From assembly GCA_016617855.1 (NCBI GenBank), contig JAECUM010001821.1, forward strand, positions 117,278 to 181,277: DNA of 64,000 nt. The letters run 5' to 3'. The position numbers and the translations under genes are program-made. The notes beneath the pieces are model-generated. The model was not told where the DNA came from, ran no database searches, and saw only the letters and a program-made list of their open reading frames with translations. This document shows, in pieces, positions 11,094 to 25,300 of the stretch (position 1 is the first letter of the stretch; the number at the start of each line of letters is the position of its first letter). The stretch is from Megalonaias nervosa. Taxonomy: Eukaryota; Mollusca; Bivalvia; Unionida; Unionidae.

Positions 11094-14000
11094 CTGCAAT
11101 AAATATAATTCAGTAAATAGAGAGATACCGAAAGTCTGTTTGCAAATGTCATCAGCATAAAGAAACATGAATGGGACAAAAGTATAGGTCATTTTATGAG
11201 ATGTTATTGTTGTTGTTGTTGTAGGGTTTAACGCCATTTTTCAGCACAAGATAGGCTATACATGGTGGCCAGTATTAATGGTGGAGGAAGAACCCGGAAA
11301 AACCCCGGAAAGAACCACCGACCCACGAGGAGCTACTGGCAAGCTTTCTCACATACCCACAATGGCCGATTTATGAGATGTTATAAAGCATGAGAATCAT
11401 AAACGATAACATACGGCACTATTTTCTACAAAGTTCAAAGTGGGCATTTAACACTATGCTTAACTGAACTCATAATATTTTCAAAAAGTTTCAAAGCATT
11501 TTTGTTTTAAAATCAGCTTCTGAAGCTAACAGTATTTTCCACCCCAAACCAGATTTACCTGGTGGAAGTAACAGACTTGGAACAAGAATGGAGTATGCAG
11601 CATACAGTTGCAAAAATCATTCATTCATGAGTAACCAGGTCAAGTGAACCAAAGTACAGGCCTGTACAGATCAAATATTGTACATAAACAGACCTAACAA
11701 AACTATTTTTAAATGCAAACTGGTCAACTGTTTTCCTTCAGATCTGCAATGCAACTGCCATTTAAATGATAAGCCACTAACGAGCTAACAGTGTTCCCAA
11801 TGTGTTGGCAATGGTATGGTCAGTATAAGATAATATTTACTGTTTATGGCCTTCATTTTATCCTTGAAGAAGGCAATTGCAGCCTCATGTGGAAAGCATG
11901 CACCACTCTATCCAAGTGATGTCCAACCCCTTCAAAGACACCACCAATAGTAAACCTGCTGAAGGTGACAAATTGCAACACAGAATGTCTCTGGTCATTA
12001 GCATGAATAGTGAACCTCTGATAAAACCTATTTATCTTTTCTACTATACTGGTCACATAGGACCTCACAAGCTTTTGGGTAAAATATTTTAAATCTAAAT
12101 CCAGTTGTGTAGTTGCTTACCATTTCTGAGACCTACTCACTCTTTGCCAAATATGGATATGACAACCATACACAGAATATCCTAATTTTCCACTCGCTGT
12201 TTTGAACTAAATTAGTAACAAGAGTACCATGAATGGCACATTCTACACCCATGCTGTGTTTAATAATCTTTCAGGCTGATAGCTGAAATTTCTGTGCAGA
12301 AACCATTGTTCTTCTTTGAGTCACAAGTTTTCTTCATTCAGGCACAGTGACCTTGACTGTTGACCTTTTGACCCCAAAATCACAAGGCTTCTTTAATACT
12401 CTAAGTGAAAACCATCCACAAATTTTGCTTTGGATTTGTGATGTAGCACTAATGATATTGTGCAGAAAACATTTTTTATTCATCTTTATGTCAGTGACAA
12501 TGACCCTTTGCCTTTTTGACTCCAAAAAATCAACAGGGTTCATCACCAAGTCAAGTGCAAGCCATCCACAAAGTTTGGTACTGATGATGGAGAACATTGT
12601 CTGGAAACCAATTTTCTTCTTTCAGAGTGAACTTGACCTTTACCCCTAAAACAGATAAGGCTCTTCCTTCTAACCCCAAGTGCAAGCTATCCACAAAGTT
12701 GGGTAACTGTAGATGGTGGATACCTTGAGTTAATGCGTGGAGAAAAAATTGGTAAAGGACAGATAAACAGATTACATCATAATGCAACATGCTCTGCCTC
12801 ATTGTTAGCATACCAAAAACCTGAAAAGAAACACATCTGAATATTAGGCATGTAGGTTCAATACTGTTTTTTTAAAAGTAAGATCAAAATTTGGCCACAA
12901 CACATCTGATGAAATGACCTATACAAAAACAATGAAAAAGTCTACAAGGGCACCTCTGATTCTATATGAAGGACAGCTGCCTGTAAAGGACATTTTTGAA
13001 TTCCCAGTATCAATAAATGCTTATGTAAAGGTGTGGTAGAAAGAAAACATGTCTAAAGTAAACACAGATCACTAACTTTTGTCCAGAATGTAAATTCTGA
13101 TTTGTGCATAAAGAACACTTTTCTTTGTCAAAAAAAGAAAACAACATACATTCTTATAAAACATGATGAATAATTTTATCAAGATTTTTAAATGACCACT
13201 ATGATAGTCATACTGAAGGTCAGATCAGCACCATTTTTGTTTAGGACACAGAGTTTCAAAATGACTGCCAAGACAGCCATTTTAGACATTAGATTATCAT
13301 CATTTCATTCCAGTACAACAACATACTGCATGAGGTGTCTGAAAGAAAACCCCATGTAATTATGACCATCAATTCATCATGAGTAGTGATAAAGATTTTC
13401 ATAATGACTAGTGTGGTGACAATAGAGGGAGGTCATATTTACACCATTTTCATTTAGGTCCAAATACTTAAATTATAATAGAAAGTATTTTACTGAAAAC
13501 CTCATTTCAAGATGACCATTCACTCAGGAAAAGTAGCAGATTTTACACAATGGTTGCAATTGTGGCCTTGTTAAGCATGATGTCATAAAAAAATCTTTTA
13601 ATGAAATATTATGGCGGATGCCTGATCAGCACCATTTTCATTTAGAACCATCTACATGCCATTACAAGTCCTTTCAGGATGGAAAGGGGGGGGAGGAATT
13701 GGGTATTTTTGTTATTAATTAAAAAAATTATGACCCCCAAATAGCTTGAAAAAAATGTGCTCTGATCTTCAGAAAAAGAACTTATAATATCCATTATAAT
13801 AGTTGAAAAAATGAATTATCTAGAGGTAAGTGAGAAGAAAAAAAATCTGGTTTGACCCCCACCCCCATTAAATGGTTTGTTAGTGAAAACCGTATGTGGA
13901 CATGACCATTAATTCATTAGAAGTAGCAACAAGATTTTCAAGATTGTCACCATCTTGGCCATATTAGATGTGCATGGCACCATTTTCATTTAGGAACAAA

Positions 14001-16324
14001 CGGACCTCAGTATGAAATGGTATACCAAGTTTGATGATTTTGTTCCAGTTTGATAAGAAACAGCTAATAAACAATGGACAAACTGATACAGGAACATTGC
14101 ATAAGCTCTCTTGAAATTGACCAGAAGAGACAAAAATTTCATTTCACACACTTTCACTATTTGATGCATGAAGACTGCATCTGTAGAAACGTATGAACAA
14201 ATCTATGAATAATAAAAAATTAGTTTTCACTGATGTGTTAACAATGCCTGCAAAATCAACTGAAATAAAAAAAGTTATCCAAAAACAATGGACCATAAAA
14301 GATAGGTCAATGACCTGAATTTAACTGACTGGTATAACAGTATACCCAACACATCTTAATACCAACTTAAGTGAATCTATAAGCAATAAAGTTTGAGAAA
14401 AAAGTGACTTAAACTCAACACCAAAACTATAAAAAAAATAGCTCAACTCAAAGGTAAGCACAAATCACCAAACAACAAAATATAGGTCACAGTGACCTAG
14501 TTTTTTATACTGAAGGTTGTAGTATTCCTTGTGATACAATTATACTGCAAATTATCTGACTCCACAGGAAATAATGCAGATGGAAAACAAATTACTTAAC
14601 TGTGAACTTGACTTTGAAGATAGGACCCCCAATGTGGTACATAATCCACCTTTTTGTGATGAATTATATGTATACCACGATTAACGCAATGGTTAACCTG
14701 AATCAATGGACCCTGAAAGATATGTCACAGTAACCCTATTTTTGGCAAAAGGTTTAATAATCTACATAACACATCTGAACATCACTTTAAGTGGCCCTGC
14801 CAGTAACAGTCTGAGAAAATGAATAAAATGAACATTCCAACCTGAATGTTCATGTCAGATAGCTATAACAGACTATGGATAGACATCGTCAAGTCAAAAG
14901 CTGGAATTGCTTTGCAATCCAGCCAAACAGCAAGGAGGGATTTGGTTTAGATTGGTGCTTTATGGCACAGCAATACATGTAGGCTATTTAATGCTGAGGC
15001 AATTGAAGTAAATTGCCTTGCCCAAGGACACAACATTGTAGCTAACCCAAACTGGTCCAATGGAAGGATTAAAACCAGCACTCTTTTGCTCATGAGCCTG
15101 GAACATTAACCATTGAGCCACCTTAGCTCCCAGTGGCGAGGGAAGAGAGACCTTAATAGTCCTCATGACAAAAGAAGTCTAAAATAAAGGTATTTGAAAA
15201 AGAAACTGCATGTCCTTGCTGATAGTATCTAAGAATCTTAGGATGAAAAAGCATTTTAATTTGGGATATATTTTGAAATATTAGTTTCAAGCTGAACTTC
15301 ACCATGAAACAAGACCAAAACATATGACACTCACTTTTCCTTGCAAAGAAAAAAACATAAATAAAAATTAAAATATAGAAGTATTAAAAAAATCTATTCA
15401 GGTTCAAGATAACTTAAAATTCACTTTTTTACACTACGGTAAATTCCAGCACAGGAATTATGTCACAGTGACCTATTTTTTACTATGGTACAGTAGTGCA
15501 TTAATTGATGCATCAATACATTATATCTATTTAGTCAAGACTAAGTTGCATGAAAAATCACAAACTATGTCACAAACACATCAGACGTTTTTAAAGATTC
15601 AGCCTACAAGTGCTACTTGATGATCTAACGCCATCCTGATAGCTAATTAAGTGGTCACTTCAACCTTACTATACTTTTTCAATAGTTATTTTACAAACTT
15701 AGCACAGTATGATTTTGGCATTACAAACTTAGTACAGTATGATTTTGGCATTAATGACCTCCTAACTCTAAAAAATGTCACATGGAGTGTAGTGGCTCAA
15801 TGGCCAAGGCACTAGATTTATGACCTGAGGGATATAGGTTCAACTCCCACCATCAAGATCAGCCCAGATCGGCTTGGGCAATGCACTGTACCACTCTTGC
15901 CTTGGTATTATACACCTGTGTTGCTGAGCTGGAAAAAACCCCAAATCATACCAAACTTTAAATATCAAATTAAGAATACTTCCCCTTTATGGCACAGTAT
16001 CTACCATGACAGCCAAAAGTAAAATAGAAACAACAACAATAATTTAACCAGCCTGATCCTAAATGTATCCACATGACCTTATTTTCGCTCTTACCTTCTA
16101 CTGGGCCTTTTTGGTTTCGAGCTTCCACATCATCATCATCTTGTCCAAAATTCTGAAGACAAAACATAAACCAAAAAAATTTTGAGCAACTGCAATGCTT
16201 TGTCATTGCAAATCCCAAGGCTTTTAAATTAATACTTATACTTTCCCCATGAATCCCACCCCCGTACTCACTCACACACCCACCACAACCCAGACAGTGA
16301 CCAAGGGGTCATAATATGTGTGTA

Positions 16325-16355
<31 letters not shown>

Positions 16356-19300
16356 CTAATAATAATGGGGTTTAATGGCATGAGATCTCTATGCTTGCTA
16401 CATCATGCCATTTGATGTTAAGATCTAAAAATGTCAAGTTAATAAATTCCCCAAAAACTTTAGCAAGATTAATCCTTCCAAAATAAATGTAAACATGAAG
16501 TACAAGATAAGGATAAAAGGTAAAGATCTTAAAATTCTTTACAAGGTAAATAAAATGAAAGCTGAACCCATGGATGACACCCCTCTCACTGATAGTAATA
16601 ATACTGACAACTAAAAATTCTGTGAATTACCATGAAGCAGTTTAGGAAGAGATCTGGTAACAGACAGACAGATGGAGGGTATCACTATATCCCCAATGCT
16701 TTTTAAACAAAAGTCATCTGAAAATGGTGAGACAGAGGTGAGATGGCAGTGATCGGTAAAGACGAGAGTTTTGGACCACTCAGCCACTACTTATGACAGT
16801 AATCTATGGACCATGACTCTAATTTTATATACTAAATATACTAATTTTACTGGATTGTCCAATACCATTGTTTTATATACTGATCATACTACATGGTCCA
16901 GTACTCTCATTTTATATACTAATCATACTACATTGGTCCAGTACTCTCATTTTTTATACTAATCATACTACATGGTCCAGTACTCTTATTTTGTATACTA
17001 ATCATACTACACAGTCCAGTACTCTCATTTTATATACTAATCATACTAAATTGTGTGGTACTCTTATTTTATATACTGATTATAATGCATTGTCCAGTTC
17101 TTTCATTTTATATACTAATCATACAACATGGTCCAGTATTATCATTTTACATACACATCATACTACATGGTCCTGTACTATCATTTTGTGTACTAATCAT
17201 ACTACATGGTCCAGTGCTCTTATTTCATACACTAATCATACTATATGGTCCTGTACTGTCATTTTGAATACTAATCATACTATATGGTCCAGTACTCTCA
17301 TTTTATATATTATTTATACAACATGGTCCTATACTATCATTTTATATACTAATCATACAACATGGTCCAGTACTATCATTTTACATACTATTTATACAAA
17401 ATGGTCCTATACTATTATTTTGCATACTAATCATACAACATGGTCCAGTACTATCATTTTACATACTATTTATACAACATGGTCCTGTACTATCATTTTG
17501 TATACTAATCATACAACATGGTCCAGTACTATCATTTTACATACTATTTATACAACATGGTCCTGTACTATCATTTTGTATACTAATCATACAACATGGT
17601 CCAGTACTATCATTTTACATACTATTTATACAACATGGTCCTGTACTATCATTTTGTATACTAATCATCCTATATGGTCCTGTACTCTCATTTTATATAC
17701 TAATCATAATACATTGGTCCTGTACTCTCATTTTATATACTAATTATACCCAAGTTGCTGGACATGTGTACCAGATTTATGTTGAAATACCTTTAATAGT
17801 TTGAGATAAGTTCCAGAAATAAAAATGCTTATGGACAGACTTACCAAAAGCTATATGCCCCTGTACTACATATTTGGTAGGAGTGGGTTTGAGGATGAAA
17901 AAAAGCAGTTAGTCCATGGTATGCTTATCTTGCCTGCAAACATATGCTAAAGAAGACCCAAATTGTACAGGACTTAAAATTCTGGCAGGTGATAAAGATG
18001 ACATAATGTAATTTTTAGTGTCTGATTTTATTTTTTTCAGGACTTTAGTACAACGTGTCAAGGGTGTCCAAATAAGGACATAGTAGAATATGATTCAATG
18101 GGCTAAATTATTTGCAAAATGCATATATTAATAATGCAGGAAGCAAGAGAGGTAATGTGGGTCCACTTCTGATTTAATTCTATAATTTCATTTCATTTGC
18201 ATATAGCTTTTCAAAGGCTTTGCTCATTGCTGTCTGAGAAAAATGAATAGTCTAAAAAAAACAACTGTGCACTGTTACGACCCTGTAGTTAAATTACACG
18301 TGTGTTAAAATTTGAATTCTTTCTAATTCTTTTTATTTCATTTTTATATCATTAAATGTAATTATTATTATGATGATGATTATGTTCGCAGGGTCTGATA
18401 TTTTGTTAGAAACGTCGTGTTTATTTAGAACGTAAAAGTGACTCACGTAAGCATGATTTTTGCATGACGGTTTTGTCATATTAAGTAAACAGTCGGAAAT
18501 AGCTATGTAAATGATTGGCTATGACCACGGTAATTTCTAATAATACTTGTTGACATTCTATACTACGTTGGCGATATTTCGAAATCGCACGATTTCTTCA
18601 TGCTTGTTACATGAAATGACGTATTAGTTTGCTTTAAAATACTCAGGTAGCTGCGAACTAGTCTAGAGTCATATTTTAACATCTTAAGAGTCACATCATA
18701 ACATCTTATCGAGTTTCTAATACCTTAAGAAGGTATTCTTTTGTGCTGGAAAGAGTTGTTCATTCGTATGTGTGAAGAATAACGTGTTTTGTTATTGAGG
18801 ATAGTTCTACTTCGTCTACCTTCTAAATAATAATTATTTTCCCTGGAGAACTACACAACTGGCTTTGGATAAAGACATTTGCTGAAATTATTTCTAAATT
18901 GGAACAGAACAATACAAATTGTGATTTACAGTGAAAATTATGGACATTTGTGTTAGCCTTCGTCTGACGTCATCATCCGCCATCTTGGAACGGGATTGAG
19001 AGTCAGACAACGTCAATTTAGAACTGTTTATTCACAGGACTTATGTGTTTTCACAATTTTAGGACAATTTTTTGGATCTTCTTTGTAAATCGTAAGTCTT
19101 GTTTCAAGTTTTTACCTTTTCACCGTGTTTTCTAGGGAAATAAATTATTAATCTTAAAATTTACAAAGCTTGTTGTCTTCGCTCTTTTCCTTATGTTACA
19201 TTAAACGAGCCGATATGTAACAGCACTTGCATCAACTAGCTATAGACAAGAGTGATGGGTGAGTTTAATTTTGCTGGCATAGGCTCTTCTCCCACAGTGG

Positions 19301-22300
19301 AAATGGCATGGTAAAAAGACAATGAGGAAATGCCAAGCTAAAAAGGCACAGTGGAAATGCCATGCATAGTGGAAATGCCATTCTAAAAAGACAGTGAAAA
19401 TGCCATGCTAATTGAAAAGAATTAAAATGATTACATCCTAACATGTAAATTATTACCTTCTGAGCTGGATTTCATGTTAAGGTTTGAATATGTTGTGCTT
19501 ATTTTAATCAGTTATGTGTCTGTACGACGTTGTGCTATCAAGATGCCATATCCACACAAAAGTATATGGCCGCAAATAGCATACACACCCTGAAATGGAT
19601 AATTGTCCCAAATCTGCATTTTGTTTGCATTTCATCAGCATTCCATTCATGTTTGCATTTCATTTATCTTATCGTTTTTGGTGTATGATATCAGAAATAC
19701 CTTCAGATTTACCACTTTCATCCATCACTTCTTTTCATATTTCTCTTAGTATGAAAGGAAATGAAAATGCATTTACCTAAGTCAGGTTTACTTGAGCTTT
19801 TAAAGGGAGAGAACTTATTACAAACTGATTTAATGCAACAGCAAATGCACAGCACCAAATTTACAATATAGAATGTTTGTCAGCAAATTTTATTTCTTAT
19901 TTCATTTCACAACCAATTGCAATGATTTCATGATATCAGTGGAAGTTTTTTTTCACAGCTGCTTCAATAAGAACAATGTCACAGTTTGAAAGGGTTCAAG
20001 AATCAGACCTTGGATTATCATGAGAAAGGGCTTTTTTCCACTGAAATTGAGTGGCACCTTGAAAAAACAGCATATCACTCAGCATTTGTGCTCTCCATTT
20101 TTCAAAATATATTCATCATTTCATCTGATTTAATTCTATAATTTCATTTCACTTGCATTCACTCTGTATTTCATCTGCTTCCTTCTGCATTCCATTCGCA
20201 TTCATAAAATTATCCATTTCAGGGTATGTATTTACAGAGGTGTAATTTATAGGATTTAAGCATTGATCTATGAATCTGTCATTAAATCCTAAGAGTCAAG
20301 CAACAGTAACTCAATTTGTAATATAAATTCACAGGGGAGAATGACATTTTCAATCAAAAGTGAATTGAGATTTGATGGAAAAAAGATGTAGGAATGACAC
20401 AGACAAGTTTTACCTAGATATTATGAGCCGGGCTATCATATCTGGGACAATCTGCAGTTTGTTATACACAATGAACTGGCAAAGAAAATTGGAAAAGAAA
20501 TTAAATGTGTGACAGTACTGGGCTAAAATGCTGAACCTCCTTCCCTCTAGCCAGCACTCTTGTCACCTAAGTTACTGAAGCCAACATTCCAACACATACT
20601 CCTACTTACCTTAATCTACCTCAATCATGCAGTTGTATGTATGTCTGTATGTATCAATGTATGCATGCATGTATGTATGTATGTATGTATGTATGTATGT
20701 ATCAATGTATGTATGTATGTATCAATGTATGCATGCATGTATGTATGTATCAATGTATGCATGCATGTATGTATGTATGTATGTATGTATGTATCAATGT
20801 ATGTATGTATGTATGTATCAATGTATGCATGCATGCATGTATGTATGTATGTATGTATGTATGTATGTATGTATGTATGTATCAATGTATGCATGCATGT
20901 ATGTATGTATGTATATATGTATGTATGTATGTATCAATGTATGCATGCATGTATGTATGTATGTATGTATGTATGTATGTATGTATCAATGTATGCATGC
21001 ATGTATGTATGTATGTATGTATGTATGTATGTATGTATCAATGTATGTATGTATGATCTTGGTACGATGACAAAAATTAATTTGTACTGTACCACCACTG
21101 CCAACAAATGTTACAGGGAAGAAATAAGAGGCCAGATCTGGGGATGTAATCAGTAGCTTCCTAACATATCAACCGGATGAATTTGGGAGCTTTCAAACAA
21201 TACCAAGTTTTTTATCACCAAAGATATCTGAACTGACAATTTGACTGCTTCAATTGACAACAACACAGTTCAGGCAATAGTCAATCATTTTTACTTATAT
21301 GAATGATGGAAATGAATGAACTCACCATGACTCCTTGATCTCTGTGACCTGGAAGCTGATTGGGTTGTTGGGCTACCTTCCCAAGCTTTGGTGGTGCCAC
21401 CTGTAGGTCAACTTGCTTTGGTGCATTTGGGTCTTGTTTATCTGCAGCTCCATCTACACGGGCTGGACGAAAATTATGTTCCTCTCCACCATTGTTATCT
21501 ACTACTTCATCCAAATTAGGTTTGAGAATCTGTTTGTTTTCATGTTCTGGAGGAACAATATTACCAACTCCTACATGTTCTTGCTGTCAGATGGAATGAA
21601 ATACACAATTTAGACAACATTGTTCAAAAGGAATAGTAGCTGAAACTAAATAGGAACCCATGAGAACCAGTTACCAAACAAAATGTTACCAACAGAACCA
21701 ATAACCAAACATTTTGTATAAACTATTGATTGTGCCATAACTGATGCAACCTGATAAAAACTGCTGTGTTTAAGGGTTGTCTGGGGTGAACACAGATATT
21801 TTAAAGCATAAGCATACATATGATTCTACTGGTGGTAGGACCAAAGTATCATCTGCCATCTGAATGGGGATGTCATGGGTGGCAAAATGGTTTAAAGCAC
21901 TCGCCTTCACAGCTCACTCACACGTCTCACCTCTGTCTATGCAAGTTTGAGTCTCAGTTCAACCAACGAGGGAATGTGAGAAAGCTTGCCAGTGGCCTCA
22001 CATGGGTCAATGGTTCTTCCTGGGTACCAAATACTCTGACCACCATGTAAGGCCAACAATGTGCTAAAAATTGTTTTAAAAAAAAAAAAAATGGCCATCT
22101 ACCACACATAGTGTTATAAATGAAATCTACCACTTTTGAAAATGAAGAGAAATTTTTAATAAAAATTTTGAAGGAAAAAATGGGAAGTTTTGCACGTTCT
22201 ATTTAAGCATTACAGTTACAAATGTTACACAATGCTGGACCAGTCTTCATAACAAGCTGTGAATTGATTACCATATTGTTCTAATTTAGAGAGTTTCAGT

Positions 22301-25300
22301 GTCAAAGATAGAATATATATTGGAGTATTTTAAGTAATAATGGGATCAAAGGGGTCTATATTGACTTGTAAGTCCCAGATTAAAATTTGGCAGGTGTTTG
22401 GTGGAGATTAGTAAAGACTCACCAAACAATTCAGCAGAAACACTTGTGCAAATATTTATATTTTTTTTGTCTTGCTGAATTGTTATTGCATTTTTCAAGG
22501 TGTTTTAAGAGGAGTGTTTAAGTGCAGCTCTGAAAATACTTCTTGATTTGTAAAGACTAGTGTCTTAGACCACTCGGCTATCTTAAGCCCCCTCTCCCGA
22601 AGTTTACAATGCTACAATACGCCTGGATAAAAAGTCGTGTTATATCATAATGTAATGATCATGTGAGTTCAAGCTGCATACTACCTTAAAAAAAACAAAC
22701 AATGTTGTACTCATTCTCCTGTGTTTTATCACAAAATATACTTTTCTCTGTAAAACTTTCATTACAAATGACCAAGTCACATGTTCTGCAATACACAATC
22801 AATAATATTCAATACAGCAAACTATCCCACCTACTCTCCTTGACCCATGTCTACATGTCTTGGCTCTTGTTTTTACTTCTAAAGTTTTTCAGTAATGTGA
22901 CTTTCACAACATTCAATAAAAAAAAAAATCAAAAAAAATCTCAACAATGATGACCCCAAAGATTTCATTTTTCAAAAACTGATGCAAAGTCCAACTATCT
23001 GCTAACACTGATAAGACAAAAATGTCCAAATCAATAAAAACCTTTTGCTGTTCTTTATCTTCCTTCCTCTGGTACCCTTGGGGTTTATTATGGTCTACAG
23101 GGGGTGCTATCTGGTGTTGCCCATCATTTGCATTCGGACCTGGCTGTTGGTGTACTGTAAAATAAAAATCATTTGCAATGGGAATAGGCTGCTGGTGTAC
23201 TGTAAAAAACCCAAGCCTTGATAAATCTGTCTTATTCAAAGAGTAAATATGTTAATGTTCCTAACTTGTGTCATCAGTAAAACATTTGAGACTAAAAATA
23301 CATTTCTGTGAAGACTTGATTGTTACTTTTTGTAAATTTGTATAGTGATCAAAAATGCATGTGATAGTGGAAACAGAATGTCTTCCCCACACATATGAAC
23401 TGAACAGGGAAGTCTAACTCTAAATACAAGTATGTTCCTTTTGGACATATTTCTGAACATCCACATCGCAAAAATTCTATGATCTCTTACATGTATTTAA
23501 TGATAAAATAAAATGTCATAATGCCTACGATATCTGCTGTTATACAGCTTTAACATGAAAGGTCAAACGTTGTTCACTTGCTTTAAATACTGGAAACTGA
23601 CTTCTCTAAAAATGTCAAGCCCTCTATCAGGGAAATGATGACTCAACTTGGTAGATTTCCACTGCTGTTCAGATGGCCTCTACTGAGGAAATGGGGACTC
23701 TCCTTGATAGATTTCCACTGCTGTTCAGATGGCCTCTACTGAGGAAATGGGGACACTCCTTGATAGATTTCCACTGCTGTTCAGATAGCCTATACTGAGG
23801 AAATGGGGACACTCCTTGATAGGTTTCCACTGCTGTTCAGATGGCCTCTCCTGATGAAATGGGGACACTCCTTGATAGATTTCCACTGCTGTTCAGATGG
23901 CCTCTACTGAGGAAATGGGACACTCTTTGATAGGTTTCCACTGCTGTTCAGATGGCCTCTCCTGATGAAATGGGGACACTCCTTGATAGATTTCCACTGC
24001 TGTTCAGATGGCCTCTACTGAGGAAATGGGACACTCTTTGATAGGTTTCCACTGCTGTTCAGATGGCCTCTCCTGATGAAATGGGGACACTCCTTGATAG
24101 ATTTCCACTGCTGTTCAGATGGCCTCTACTGAGGAAATGGGACACTCTTTGATAGGTTTCCACTGCTGTTCAGATGGCCTCTCCTGATGAAATGGGGACA
24201 CTCCTTGATAGATTTCCACTGCTGTTCAGATGGCCTCTACTGAGGAAATGGGACACTCCTTGATAAATTTCCACTGCTGTTCAGATGGCCTCTACTTAGG
24301 AAGTGGGGACACTCTTTGATAGGTTTCCACTGCTGTTCAGATGGCCTCTACTTAAGAAATGGGGTCACTCCTTGATAGGTTTCCAGTACTGTTCAGATGT
24401 CCTCAACTTAGGAAATGGGGACACTCAGTGATAGGTTTCCACTGTTATATGGATGTACCCTACTGGGGAAATGTTGACACTCCTTGAGAGATTCCCAATG
24501 TTGTTCAAATTTCCTTACTGGGGAAATGGTGACACACAAATCATCCATGAATTTTGGACAGGTGAAAAATTAAATAATATATATTTTATATCTGGGTGTA
24601 AATTTGTCACTGCTCAATGGTCTGAATTCCATGATATAAATAGGTCTTAATTTAACCATATCATATATGAATTTTTAGGAAATGTTTCTTTCCATATTGA
24701 TAATGATTGTATAATTAAACAATGACCTGATACCAAATGGTCTGTTCCACACAGAATATACATGCAGTAGTTTTACATGTATATATTGTAGAAATCGCAT
24801 GACAGCAACACTAAACTTGTGTTTACATTAGAACCATTCTAGGGCTGCCAATTTTCACAATGCCAAAATGTTGAATTCCTGCTCTACACTGATTTTGTGA
24901 TATTCTGATTTCACACTACTGTCTGTAAGTAATTAGAAACACTGTATTAAAATAACTTTACACAAATATCAAATGGATGTTTTAATAAACACAAATATAC
25001 CATATATTCCCTAATTAATGCCCATGGGGGGGGGATTACATTTTTCAAATGGGAGGAGGCATTTATTAGCACACAATAAAGAAAGCAACAGTTGGTTTTA
25101 TTTATGTACTTTTATAATGACCACATGTACATCTCGGGGTCTTTCTGCTATAGAATTCAGTCATTGCAAATATCACTCTAGTTAAAATGATAATTGATCA
25201 ACACATTTTCATACTCAGCAGCTGGCTGAAGTAGGACTGGTAAGTCTTTTGAACTTGCCACCCAGCTATTCCATCATGTTTAACACTACATATGTGCCTG

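Noticed and set aside
16868..17743. 291-codon plus-strand ORF with a 13-residue repeat
   Set aside because: It is the translation of a 39-bp minisatellite; the frame stays open because the period is divisible by three, and no gene context exists.
20575..20625. Strong donor GATTAAG|gtaagt on the minus strand next to the microsatellite
   Set aside because: All three frames leading to it contain stops within 35 bases of the only acceptor.
20560..21156. 198-codon ORF rich in Cys, Met, Tyr and Val, and ORFs on the other strand
   Set aside because: By-products of the ATGT microsatellite, open in several frames at once.
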